From: Acanthosoma haemorrhoidale
Taxonomy: Eukaryota > Arthropoda > Insecta > Hemiptera > Acanthosomatidae
Assembly: GCA_930367205.1 (NCBI GenBank)
Contig: OV884009.1
Location: 117,069,454 to 117,133,453 of the forward strand
Reading direction: 5' to 3'
DNA: 64,000 bases
Made by a program: the position numbers and the translations under genes. This document shows, piece after piece, positions 25,213 to 34,742 of the stretch (position 1 is the first letter of the stretch; each line of letters begins with the position of its first letter). Below the pieces are notes generated by a model. That model was not told where the DNA came from, made no database searches, and worked only from the letters and a program-made list of their open reading frames with translations.

Positions 25213-25293
25213 AAAGAAAAGGATAAGTTGACACAAGATATTCTTAATATTGGAGAATATGGTGAGAAGCAGCACATTGAAGAAGAAAAGTGA
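25213..25293 (+). CDS. ric-3: RIC-3-like gene, terminal coding exon
   Basis: The acceptor gaattttag ends at 25212. The frame in phase 0 reads KEKDKLTQDILNIGEYGEK and ends after EEEK at a TGA (25291-25293). It is charged and short, closing the acidic tail. The 3' UTR follows, with AATAAA at 25523-25528. Confidence 0.6.
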   Translation, partial: KEKDKLTQDILNIGEYGEKQHIEEEK

Positions 25294-25560
25294 AATATGA
25301 TTAAAATTGTATTATGTCAATGTATGTCTTTAATTATAAACTTATTTTAAAACTTTTTTTTTGTAAATATAATTATTGAAGTCACTCATTAAGTATTATT
25401 TTGCATTTTAGATCTGTTAGATTTAATCTTTGTTTCAGAAGAATCTTTATGCTAAGGTGTATTGATTTTTTTGTTTAAAGGGAATCCATTTAATTATAAC
25501 CTATCAGTGTAATTTTTTTTTAAATAAAGGATTGTGATTTGCTTGTTGTCCATTGTAAAA
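25294..25560 (+). terminator. 3' UTR and poly(A) signal of the RIC-3-like gene
   Basis: After the TGA at 25291-25293 the sequence is AT-rich without frames. AATAAA at 25523-25528 is followed by a GT-rich stretch (attgtgatttgcttgttgtcc), a suitable downstream element for cleavage and polyadenylation. Other weaker A-rich strings exist, so the exact end is uncertain. Confidence 0.5.
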
Positions 25561-26206
25561 ACTATCTAGTCATGGTGCCAAATGTGTAAAATGATGTTTA
25601 AATTATATTAGCTTGTAATATGTGTTATTTAAAATATAATATGATGAATCTTAAAGTTTATTTATTACCTTAAAGATCAAAAGTTTTAGAATTATTTTAA
25701 GATTTTATACTGGCAATATACTTTTCAAAAAGTGTTGAACCAACCCCTGAGATTTAAGATAAACTCTAAAAACTTCAATATTTCTACTTTTTGTCTAAAT
25801 ATATTGTTTATATATATATATATATACATTTTTATTTTGAATTTTTTCTTTTTTTAAAATAATTAAAAAAGTGAAATCGAGATATTTTATGTAACATTGT
25901 TACGATATTTTTATTTTAAAATGTAGACCTAGAAATAGTGTTTAGATCTCAGATGTAAAAGCAGGTAGTTTAAAGATCGATTAATTGACACTGTTTTTTT
26001 TTTAATGGCATGTCAACCACAAGGGTTTGAGATCTTTGTTTCATACTGTTTTGTTTACACCACTTTCCTATTACAAGACCTTTCACTTATAAATATTGAA
26101 TAATATAATTAAATAACATACCCACAAATGTTCTTCATGGCGGAATTTTATTGCATGTTTCATTTAATATCTTATTATATGAGATGGGCTGCTCCGGTAT
26201 ATATAT
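25561..26206. other. Intergenic AT-rich DNA with (TA)n tracts
   Basis: There is a (TA)n run at about 25807-25826 and another at about 26198-26213 where the LTR retrotransposon begins. No gene is seen. Confidence 0.45.
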
Positions 26207-26417
26207 ATATATAAAAGTTTTCTCTCTTTCATTTGAATTTTCCGTGCTGCTTCCACTGGCTGCCACCAGATGGAGCAGCAGTTATCAGATAGAGAAGGTT
26301 ATAGGCTAGGAATAGTGTGAATAGAGAATTGATAGTTATAAACTGTAATTGTCGTTTCTTTGTTTACAGAGAAACTGATTTCAGTTTATTCACCCCACCT
26401 TCTATAATTGTCCTACA
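26207..26417 (+). repeat. 5' LTR (shortened) of the gypsy-type element
   Basis: It matches 35930-36169 over most of its length: tctctctttcatttgaattt, then gctgcttccactggctgcca, then a common end near attgtcctaca. It lacks about 30 bp present in the 3' copy after gaaggttat and has lost the TGTAATG start, merging into the (TA)n tract. This repeat divergence suggests the insertion is not very recent. Confidence 0.85.
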
Positions 26418-26437
26418 ATACGACAATTACAGTTACA

Positions 26438-27494
26438 ATGGCGAAAAGACTGCAATTCACCTTTAACTTTGTGGGATCACCGAAGGATAAGAAGACAAAT
26501 GTTCTCTCAATTACCACAATTAAAACAGAGGAAAACGAAGAATATGTGTTGCCCCTAGAGAAAATCTTTATGAGTGATCATGAAGAATTGACTAAGACAC
26601 TTATTTATAAAAGATTGAGGAACAGTTTTACTCAAAGAGGTCAACAGAAGAGAGTGTGGATTACATTAACCGAGAAAATGAAAACAATATATTTTGATGA
26701 AGAAGGTACTGTAATGTTTGATAATTTATATTTAGAACAAGTAGTGAATAAAGATAAGATTGTTGAATCCACACAAAATAAAGAGAATGAGCTAAATTTA
26801 AAACATATAGCAGAGAAGTTTACATGTAAACACTCAAATGCTAAACAGTGGCTAGAGATGTTTGAGAAAGAATGTAGAAGATGTGTAATCAGCGAAGACA
26901 GTAATAAGATTGAGATATTAAGGTTGTTTATGGAAAAATCATGCTTAGACTGGTACTCAGCAACCCTAACAATATTAACAATGGACTCTGTGTGGTCTGA
27001 ATGGAAAAAATTTTTTTTGGAAACTTGAAGACCAAGGATGGAGTACAGGAATGCATGCTACATCATATAGGTATAAAGAAGGTCTACTGATGGAATACGC
27101 CGTGAAAAAAGAGAAATTATTGTTAGATATGGATGAGAATATTAGTTCACAGACTTTAGTGATGTTTATAGCTGCAGGCTTACCTGAGTTCATTAGAAAT
27201 AAGTTAGATAAGGAAAAATGTGAGAATTCAACCAAATTATTTCATGAAATTAGAAAATGTGAGGGTCTAGCGAACAAAAATAATTTTATGAAAAAGAAAG
27301 ATGAAAAACTTTTTAGTAAAAACAAATTTCAAGAGAAAAAGCCATGCAATAATTGTGAACAGTTAAACAAAGGCATCAGATATCATCCAGAAGCTTCATG
27401 CTGGTTTAAAAAGAGAGACAAATATGAAACTAGAATACTAGGAAGCAACTCAGTATTAGAAGTAGATCTAAATACAGAACAAAAAAACGAATAA
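26438..27494 (+). pseudogene. gag: Gag of the gypsy-type element (frameshifted)
   Basis: An ATG at 26438 opens a frame to 27028 (MAKRLQFTFNF...), and a second frame, 27051-27494, continues the protein. The break lies at an A6T8 run near 27006-27020, a likely slippage site. The second part ends with a Cys/His knuckle-like pattern, CNNC followed by YHPEASCW, close to the modified zinc knuckle of arthropod gypsy Gags. The product would be the structural nucleocapsid precursor; this copy cannot make it intact without frameshifting. Confidence 0.75.
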
Positions 27495-27502
27495 TCATAC
27501 CA

Positions 27503-27687
27503 TTGATTAAAGTAAAAATATTATTAGATGTGAAGTTACAGGTAAATGGGACATATGATCCAGGATCCCAAGTCTCTCTAATAAATACAAAATTAATTAA
27601 GATAAAGAAAAAAACAGAAGACGTTAATAAGATATATTTAAAAACAGTCAATGGTGTGACACAAACAAAAGGTTTAGTAACCATAAA
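27503..27687 (+). pseudogene. pol: Protease start of the gypsy-type pol, interrupted by insertion
   Basis: The frame contains GTYDPGSQVSLIN, matching the D-[TS]-G-x-x-x-[SV] active-site region of retropepsins, though with Pro after the Asp. The frame runs to the insertion point and resumes after 33065. If the non-LTR element and one target duplication are removed, the frame is continuous across the junction. Confidence 0.7.
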
Positions 27688-28113
27688 CTAAGGGGGGGTA
27701 AATGGGTAGGGTAATGGAAAGACTAGAGAGGGAGACAGGTGCGGGGGTCTCCTGTACTCGTAGTGGAGGAATCAAGCAATAGTGCCCTACTCACTGCTTG
27801 TGAACTCCCAGTCTGACCTATCCCTACCAACGCCTACTGTCACCTCCAAGTGGTACCCCCTGGGGAGTCCGATGGACTCGCGGACGACAGAGGCGGGATC
27901 TCCCCATGAAATCCATGTGGAGATGTCCTTAACACCCAAGCCAAGTGTAGAGGAGCTCGAGCTGTGGCCGAATGGCAGGGGGTGTATAAAAATGCACTGT
28001 CTTTAATCGACCCCCTTGGGGCACCAGGCGCACCCCATTGTATTAAATGCCCTCTGCAGGGAGAGGGGGCAGTACCTGCAGAGTAACTTCCCCCGCTTTC
28101 GTGGGAACAAAAT
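27688..28113 (+). promoter_or_regulatory. 5' UTR / presumed internal promoter of the I/LOA-like element
   Basis: The region begins ctaaggggggg immediately after the target duplication and ends at the ORF1 ATG (28114). It is much more GC-rich than the gypsy DNA around it. Non-LTR elements of this group carry an internal promoter at their 5' end; no specific motif is claimed here. Short frames in this stretch (for example 27782-28006) have no family signature. Confidence 0.55.
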
Positions 28114-29379
28114 ATGAGTACTACAACAACTAATAATGAAGACATGGAGGAGCTGGTCAGCTTGATCAGCGGAGAGGACTCAGCCCAGGGGCCTTCAATG
28201 GGCCTTGGCGCTGAGGTAGTGGACGACGAAGCCTCTATGAGCTCGCTTGCGACGCTTGTAGAGGAGGTAAGCGGACTGGTAATGGAGCCAGAGAGCTTGG
28301 CGCCTGGTAGGGACGCTGCATCCAAGAATGCAGGCGAGACCTCCAAGCACAAGTTCTCTGGAGCCCAGAGAAAGAAGTGGAGGAGGGCAATGTTGGCTGG
28401 AGGGCCACCTGAGGATCCGGCCGGACTTCCAGGACCTTCGGGGTCCGGGAATACGGCAGGGTCGGGGTGCGCTCCAGAGAAAAGGATTAGGTCCTCACCC
28501 GGTACCTCTGCGCCTACGGCAAAGAGGCATAGGGGTGGGGATGCTAGTATTGCATCCTACGCGATTGCTGCCGGAGGAAGCAGGGTGGCGATTATCCTTG
28601 GATATCCGTCCACTCAGCTGACGAAGGAGAATTGCGAGGAAATGAAGGGCCAGCTGATGAAATTTGTCGATCAGCTGGAAGAAGAGAAAGGGAAACAGGC
28701 TGAATTCAGCGGAATTTACCCACATGTGGGAGCCTGTGTCATAATCTGCGACAACCAGGAGACCAAGGACTGGTTGTCGATTATAGTACCCAATTTTAAC
28801 ATCAGTGGGGATCTGGAGCTCCGTGTAGGAAAGGTGGAGGAGCTTCATAAAACCGTGAAGGTAGGAACCTTCATTACAGGAGAAATGCCTCTGGAAGAAC
28901 ATTTCATGAAGAGGATCAGGACCCAAAACTCTAGGGTACCTGATATTGGATTATGGAGACTCCTGGGCACCAAGGTGGAGAAGCATGGCTTCTTTGCGAT
29001 CCTGTCTGCCCCAGAGACTAGCATGGAATACCTTGAGAAGCGGAAGCTTAAGCTGAACTATGGGTTCACTAAGGTCGCTCTCAGGGTATTGGATAAGAAG
29101 AAGCCGCCGAAAGTAGTACAGGAGAGGAAGCCGGCTGATAAGGTGGAGGAGGCAAGGAGCGATCCTGAGGTGGTGGAGTCGAAGGGGATCGCTACAACGA
29201 ATTTGCCAACTCCAAAGGATGGCCCCAAGGCGATGACTATGGCGGCTGCGGGGGGTGGCCCCGTGGCGGGGGCTGGGGGGCGCGCTGGGTCTCGGCCCTC
29301 TGTGATGGGGAGGCCTGGGTTTGGCGCTGTCTCCCGGCGTCCGCCTAGGGGTGGCCCTCCGGGGGCCGGCGGGCACTGA
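28114..29379 (+). CDS. ORF1 protein of the I/LOA-like element (DUF4780-like)
   Basis: This is a 421-residue intact frame. Residues 1-60 are acidic, and residues 75-150 are basic and Gly/Pro/Ser-rich with an RKKWRR cluster. A folded core at about 155-335 contains SRVAIILGYPSTQLTKEN, GIYPHVGACVIICDNQETKD, a WRLLGTKVEKHG segment and KLNYGFTKVALRVL. This arrangement resembles the DUF4780 domain found in insect retrotransposon ORF1 proteins (recalled, not searched). The C-terminus (about 380-421) is Gly/Arg/Ala-rich. No CCHC zinc knuckles are present. The protein is expected to bind element RNA. It ends 2 nt before the ORF2 ATG, which suggests termination-reinitiation. Confidence 0.8.
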   Translation: MSTTTTNNEDMEELVSLISGEDSAQGPSMGLGAEVVDDEASMSSLATLVEEVSGLVMEPESLAPGRDAASKNAGETSKHKFSGAQRKKWRRAMLAGGPPEDPAGLPGPSGSGNTAGSGCAPEKRIRSSPGTSAPTAKRHRGGDASIASYAIAAGGSRVAIILGYPSTQLTKENCEEMKGQLMKFVDQLEEEKGKQAEFSGIYPHVGACVIICDNQETKDWLSIIVPNFNISGDLELRVGKVEELHKTVKVGTFITGEMPLEEHFMKRIRTQNSRVPDIGLWRLLGTKVEKHGFFAILSAPETSMEYLEKRKLKLNYGFTKVALRVLDKKKPPKVVQERKPADKVEEARSDPEVVESKGIATTNLPTPKDGPKAMTMAAAGGGPVAGAGGRAGSRPSVMGRPGFGAVSRRPPRGGPPGAGGH

Positions 29380-29381
29380 TC

Positions 29382-32300
29382 ATGGTGGTGAGGCTGCTGC
29401 AAATTAATCTACACCACTGTATTGCAGCATGTGGTGTTCTGCGGCAGTATGTGAGAGGTAAGGATATTGATATTATTCTAATACAAGAACCTTACCTGTA
29501 TAAGGGCAGGATGGGGGGGCTGGCGATGCGTGGGTATGAGATTATTTCTGTACCCGAGCGTGCCAGAGCCTGTATCCTGCATAAGAGCAGTCTTAAAATG
29601 CTGCCTCTATGGCAATATTGTTCTAGAGATTTAGCAGCAGCTCAAATGGCCCTCAACGAGGGAAATCAAGGTGGGAGGTTGACGATTGCATCGGTCTACC
29701 TCCCATATGAAGAAAGAGTCCCGACCGAGGCACTTAGTAAGCTAACGGAAGGGACTGGCTTAAGGGGCGAGCTTATAGCATCGCTTGACGCGAACGCTCA
29801 CCATCAGCTCTGGGGGAGCAAGAACAACAACCAGAGAGGTGAGTGTTCAGTAGAGTACATAACTAGTAATGACCTAGACATTCTAAACAGAGGCAATATT
29901 GCCACTTTTAACAACAGAATCAGATCTGAGGTCATTGACATAACCCTTAGCACACGTACTATAAGCCTAAGGGTTAAAGGCTGGCACGTCTCTGAAGAAG
30001 AGTCATGCTCAGATCATAGATACATTAGATTTGATCTAAGTGGTAACATCACGTCCGAAGCTGTGTATAGGAATCCCAAACTTACAAACTGGGAAACCTA
30101 CTATACACAGCTTGAGGAGGAGGTCAAATGCTGTCCTAGAGTGGTGAGTAGCAACTGGCATTTGGAACATTTAAACTCAACATTGACTGAGGCAATGATT
30201 AAGTCATACACTGATAATAACACTGTATGTAATGTTAGATCCAACAGGAACTGTCCCTGGTGGAACAATGAACTTGGCAAGTTAAGAGCTCTTACACGTA
30301 AACTCTTAAACGCGGCCAAAAGATCAGGCAGATGGGACACTTATAAACGTGCACTCACTGATTATCACAAAGAAGTCAGAAAGGCTAAAAGAAGGGCGTG
30401 GAAGAAATTTTGTAGCGAAATAAAAGATACAACTTCCATGTTTAGAGTAAATAGGATCTTATCCAAGCAGTCTGACAGGGGAGTATTGGCCTCCGTCAGG
30501 GTGGGAGGGGGCTATACGGATTCTGAGGAAGAAACCCTCGGTGCCCTGGCGCGCGCACATTTTCCTGGCTGCGGACTGATGGATACGATTAATAATGACC
30601 CTACCAACTGTGAACACACTAGTTGCAAGGGTAACTGGGCAGAAGCAAATAAAATTGTCAATTCTGCAAGAGTGGAGTGGGCAATTAATTATTTTGCTCC
30701 TTTCAAATCACCTGGTACTGATGGGATATTCCCAGCCATGCTACAAAAAGGCCTACCAGTAATTAGGCCCCTTATACTTACCTTGTTAAGGGGAATCTTG
30801 GCACTGAGCTATATTCCAGTAAGCTGGAGGATGGCAAAAGTGTGTTACATACCAAAACCTGGGAAAAAGTCCTATGACGAACCCAAGTCTTACAGACCAA
30901 TATGTCTGACTTCATTTTTAATGAAGACCTTGGAAAAGGTCATAGACAGACATATTAGGGATGGAATACTGGTAGAACGACCGCTCCATAGCACTCAATT
31001 CGCATACCAGGCAGGAAAATCCTGTGAAATTGCTCTCCACCACCTGGTTTCCAGGATAGAGAGATCCCTAGTTCATAAAGAAATAATGGCAGGCATCTTT
31101 GTTGATATAAAAGGTGCCTTTGATCGCACACCCTATAACACTATGGCATCAGCCTTAGAAAGAAAGGGGATTAGTTCCTTAGCCTCTAGCTGGATAAACA
31201 CCATGCTAGAGAATAGGATTTTACAATCACAATTGGGACAAACCAAACTGTGGATGAAGCCAGTGGGAGGATGTCCACAGGGAGGGGTGTTATCTCCATT
31301 ACTGTGGTGTTTGGTCGTTGACTCATTGTTAACAAACCTAAACTCTGCAGGGTTCTACGCACAGGGATATGCTGATGACATTGCTGTGCTCATAGGGGGC
31401 AAGTTCTCAGAAACCATTTCTGAGTTGCTTTCCGCATCGATGGATCTTTTGAGGGATTGGTGTGAAAAGAATGGTTTAGGAATCAATCCCCAGAAGATAA
31501 ATCTCTGTATCTTCACTAACAAAAGAAATGCTATAGTTAGACCACCCTATATAGGGGGGACACAGGTAAGCATTTGTAGTGAGGTAAAGCATCTAGGGGT
31601 TACTCTGGATAAAAAATTGGACTGGTCTAAACACATTAGGAATACTACTATGAAGGCACTTCGATGCCTCTATGCATGTAAAAGGGCTGTGGATAGGACC
31701 TGGGGACTACAACCCAGAATGTTATTCTGGCTATATACCGCAGCAGTTAGACCAATGGTGCTCTATGCCTCTATGGTGTGGTGGCACAGAGGTAGTATTA
31801 GTAAAAATAGAACTTTGCTTGGCAAATTACAGAGGCTTTCATGTCTCATGATCACTGGTGCCATGAGTACAACTCCTACTGCTGCAATGGAAGTCTTATT
31901 GAACTTGAATCCACTGCACATAGAAGTAGAAGCGCAAGCCTTGAACGTGGCTTACAGACTTGCGAAATCAGGAACAAGATCCAAAGTCATGACTCACATG
32001 GGACATGGGAACTTGTTCAGAAGAATTGATGAGGACGAGGTGCTGTCAATGCACTCTGACCTACAAGTTAAGAAACACACAGACGTTTTATACTGTGCGG
32101 AAAACACAAAGACCAAACCACATAAACTGTGTAATGGGATTAATTGCTATACAGACAGCTCACTAACAGAAAACGGATCAGGGGCCGGCATATGGAGGAA
32201 AGATAAACCAGAATCTGGGATTTCTATTCCTTTAGGTAGACACACCTCGGTCTTTCAGGCCGAAGTAATGGCGATCAATGTCTGTAGCCAAACCTTAATT

Positions 32301-32981
32301 GGGGAGGGTGTAAGAAACAGACTGATCACAATTTTCACGGATAGCCAGGCAGCCAATGGCGCCCTGAGAAGCTATACGACCAGATCTTATTTGGTTGAGG
32401 AGTGTAAAAACAACTTAAACACACTCTCGCTAGCCAATAAGGTTAGAATCGACTGGGTGCCAGGACACACAGGCATCACAGGCAATGAGAAGGCAGATGG
32501 CCTTGCAAGGGTGGGCTCAGAACAGACACCTCTTGCACCTGAACCCATATGTGGTATCAGCCTCAGCTACGCTAAAAGGCGTATAAAATTAGCTTTAGAG
32601 GACAAGGCAAGACTTTCTTGGAGAGAAACTAAGAAACAGGAACACTCGAAACTGTTTCTTAATGGACCCTGTAAGAGAAGAAGCTCAGCACTTCTATCAA
32701 TGGACAGGTGGACACTCAAAAGTGTGACAGGACTCTATACAGGTCACTGTCGGTTAAATAAACACCTCTTTAATTTGGGGATAGTGGGATCACCAATCTG
32801 CAGATTCTGCAAGAAAGAGGGAGAAACGGCACTTCATATAATATGTGACTGTGATAACTTAGCTAGAAGGCGATACCTTCACTTTGGTAGTGATCGCATT
32901 GTAGACCCCAAACTATGTGAACTGATCGATCCATTCAGTATCCTCAGATTTGCAAAGGCCGTGGGCCTGTCACATATATAG
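29382..32981 (+). CDS. ORF2 polyprotein: AP endonuclease, reverse transcriptase, RNase H
   Basis: This is a 1199-residue intact frame. Residues 1-215 are an APE-like endonuclease with LLQINLHH, LIQEPY, SLDANAHHQLWGS and SDHRYIRF. The RT spans about 440-740, with FKSPGTDGIFPA, SYRPICLTSF, FVDIKGAFD, GGCPQGGVLSPLLW and the catalytic YADD near residue 665. RNase H spans about 915-1050, with CYTDSSL, VFQAEVMAI, IFTDSQAANGAL and WVPGHTGITGNEKADGLA. A C-terminal Cys/His motif, CRFCKKEGETALHIICDC, lies near 1140. All catalytic residues are visible, so the enzyme is likely functional for target-primed reverse transcription. The RNase H supports I/LOA rather than jockey. Confidence 0.93.
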   Translation: MVVRLLQINLHHCIAACGVLRQYVRGKDIDIILIQEPYLYKGRMGGLAMRGYEIISVPERARACILHKSSLKMLPLWQYCSRDLAAAQMALNEGNQGGRLTIASVYLPYEERVPTEALSKLTEGTGLRGELIASLDANAHHQLWGSKNNNQRGECSVEYITSNDLDILNRGNIATFNNRIRSEVIDITLSTRTISLRVKGWHVSEEESCSDHRYIRFDLSGNITSEAVYRNPKLTNWETYYTQLEEEVKCCPRVVSSNWHLEHLNSTLTEAMIKSYTDNNTVCNVRSNRNCPWWNNELGKLRALTRKLLNAAKRSGRWDTYKRALTDYHKEVRKAKRRAWKKFCSEIKDTTSMFRVNRILSKQSDRGVLASVRVGGGYTDSEEETLGALARAHFPGCGLMDTINNDPTNCEHTSCKGNWAEANKIVNSARVEWAINYFAPFKSPGTDGIFPAMLQKGLPVIRPLILTLLRGILALSYIPVSWRMAKVCYIPKPGKKSYDEPKSYRPICLTSFLMKTLEKVIDRHIRDGILVERPLHSTQFAYQAGKSCEIALHHLVSRIERSLVHKEIMAGIFVDIKGAFDRTPYNTMASALERKGISSLASSWINTMLENRILQSQLGQTKLWMKPVGGCPQGGVLSPLLWCLVVDSLLTNLNSAGFYAQGYADDIAVLIGGKFSETISELLSASMDLLRDWCEKNGLGINPQKINLCIFTNKRNAIVRPPYIGGTQVSICSEVKHLGVTLDKKLDWSKHIRNTTMKALRCLYACKRAVDRTWGLQPRMLFWLYTAAVRPMVLYASMVWWHRGSISKNRTLLGKLQRLSCLMITGAMSTTPTAAMEVLLNLNPLHIEVEAQALNVAYRLAKSGTRSKVMTHMGHGNLFRRIDEDEVLSMHSDLQVKKHTDVLYCAENTKTKPHKLCNGINCYTDSSLTENGSGAGIWRKDKPESGISIPLGRHTSVFQAEVMAINVCSQTLIGEGVRNRLITIFTDSQAANGALRSYTTRSYLVEECKNNLNTLSLANKVRIDWVPGHTGITGNEKADGLARVGSEQTPLAPEPICGISLSYAKRRIKLALEDKARLSWRETKKQEHSKLFLNGPCKRRSSALLSMDRWTLKSVTGLYTGHCRLNKHLFNLGIVGSPICRFCKKEGETALHIICDCDNLARRRYLHFGSDRIVDPKLCELIDPFSILRFAKAVGLSHI

Positions 32982-33060
32982 GACAGGGACATGGACGGCG
33001 CACAATAGGTCTCAGTGAGGCCGCGGTGCACAAATGCCGGAACAAATAATAATAATAACC

Positions 33061-34192
33061 ATAAAAGTGAAAATTTTTGACATAGAAAAATATGTTGATG
33101 TGTTCATTGTAGAGAGAGATGATTTTGAAGATTTTCTTATAGGATTAGATATTATCAAAAAATTTAGATTAATTCAAAATGAGAATCTACAAATATTACA
33201 GAAAAAAGAAGATGAAACAGGAAATACTGAGAAAAAGAAAGAAAAAAATGAAGAAGTTAAAGTGAATTTTAATGAACATATCAAAGAAGACGGGTTCAAA
33301 ATAAAATTAGATCACTTAGATAATATGAAAAAGATTACGATAGAAAAGTACAGTACAGTATTTGCCTGGAACAAATATGATGTGGGCACGGTTAAGGATT
33401 ACGAAGCTAGAATTGACTTACTGGTGGACAGATTCTGCAGCAAAAGGCCGTATAGATGCACTATAGCAGATAAGAAGGAAATAGAAGATCAGGTGGCAAA
33501 ATTATTACAAAATGATTTAATTGAAGAGTCTTATAGTCCATTCGCAGCCCCCGTGACCCTAGCATTCAAAAGAGATGAAAACAAGCGATCAAGATTATGT
33601 ATAGATTTTCGTGAATTGAACAAACTAGTTATACCACAAGCTCAACCATTCCCATTAATAGATGATTTAATAATACAAACAAGAAACTGCAAATACTTCA
33701 CCACACTAGATATAAATTCCGCTTTTTGGTCAATTCCATTAAGCATTGAAGATAGACAGAAAACAGGATTTGTCACACAAGAAGGGCACTTCCAATGGAC
33801 ATGCCTACCCTACGGTTTAAAGACATCACCAGCTATTTTCCAAAGAATTTTATCTAACATCTTAAGAAAGCACAATTTAAAAGACTTTTCAGAAAATTAT
33901 ATAGATGACATCTTAATTTTTTTCGAAATCATTCACAGAACATATAGAACATATAGAAAAAGTAATAAAAGCAATAGTCAATGAAGGTTTCCGATTAAAA
34001 TTTAAAAAATGTACATTTGCAGCAGAATCAGCAAAATACCTTGGACACATAATACAACACAATACAGTCAGACCAATAAAGGACAACTTAATTTCAATAA
34101 AAAACTTTCCAACTCCAAAAACCCAAAAGAACATCAGACAATTTTTAGGAAAAATTAATTTTCATCACGAGTATACACCAAAAAGCTCGATA
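33061..34192 (+). pseudogene. pol: Reverse transcriptase of the gypsy-type pol (one frameshift)
   Basis: After the inserted element the pol frame resumes and encodes the end of the protease region, a linker rich in Lys/Glu, and an RT with LCIDFRELNKL, LDINSAFWSIPL, WTCLPYGLKTSPAIFQ and YIDDILIF (33897-33920). Directly after that motif a T-run (7 t near 33915) carries one extra base. The thumb (KCTFAAESAKYLGH, LGKINF) therefore lies in the next frame, from 33925 to about 34190. The enzyme is broken at this point. Confidence 0.85.
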
Positions 34193-34742
34193 TTGCTAGA
34201 TCCACTGCATAAATTATTAAGGAAAAATGAAAAATTCTTATGGACGGAAGAGTGTGAAAAATCCTTTGCAGAAGTAAAGATATTGCTATGTTCCCAACCA
34301 GTGTTAGAAATATTTGATTATGATTTACCAATAAGAATTTATACAGATGCATCTCTAGAAGGTATTGGTGCAGTTTTGAAACAAGTACAAAACAATGGAA
34401 AAGAAAAGCCAGTAGCATACTTTTCAAAAAAATTAAGCGAACCGCAAAAAAAGAAAAAAGCAATTTATTTAGAGTGTTTGGCAATCAAGAGGCATTAAAA
34501 AATTGGCAATACTGGTTAATTGGAAGAAAATTCACTGTATTTTCAGATCACAAACCATTAGAAAATTTAAACATAAGAGCAAGAATGGATGAAGAACTTG
34601 GTGAATTAACTTACCATTTGTCACAATACAATTTTGAAATTAAATACATTCCGGGAAAGGATAATACCGAAGCAGATAGTTTGAGCAGAAACCCGGTATT
34701 AGAACCAATTGAAAATAAAGAAGAAATCCTAAAAATAGTTAA
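34193..34742 (+). pseudogene. pol: RNase H region of the gypsy-type pol (frameshifted)
   Basis: 34193-34498 reads LDPLHKLLRKNEKFLWTEEC, then IRIYTDASLEGIGAVL (catalytic Asp region) and PVAYFSKKLS. A stop ends it at 34498. The continuation, 34474-34746, in another frame reads TVFSDHKPLENL and IKYIPGKDNTEADSLSR, the classical end of the Ty3/gypsy RNase H. A small indel near 34480 explains the change of frame. Confidence 0.85.

Larger units (their letters stand above)
27688..33055 (+). mobile_element. Complete I/LOA-like non-LTR retrotransposon with two intact ORFs
   Basis: This 5.37-kb element is bounded by a 10-bp target duplication TAACCATAAA (27678-27687 and 33056-33065). It has a G-rich 5' start, a 5' UTR of about 0.43 kb, ORF1, ORF2 (endonuclease, RT, RNase H, Cys/His motif) and an AATAATAATAA tail of TAA units. 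TAA tails and an RNase H domain are known for I-type elements; LOA is a close alternative. Both ORFs are free of stops, and the 5' end appears full length. It lies in the same orientation as the host gypsy element. Confidence 0.9.

Noticed and set aside
26438..26455. TGGCGAAAAGA as a primer binding site of the gypsy element
   Set aside because: It lies about 20 bp after the LTR end and overlaps the gag start; primer sites usually follow the LTR directly, and I could not match it to a tRNA 3' end.
28327..29402. Several long antisense or alternative frames over ORF1
   Set aside because: They are shadows of the GC-rich ORF1 coding sequence and lack any motif.
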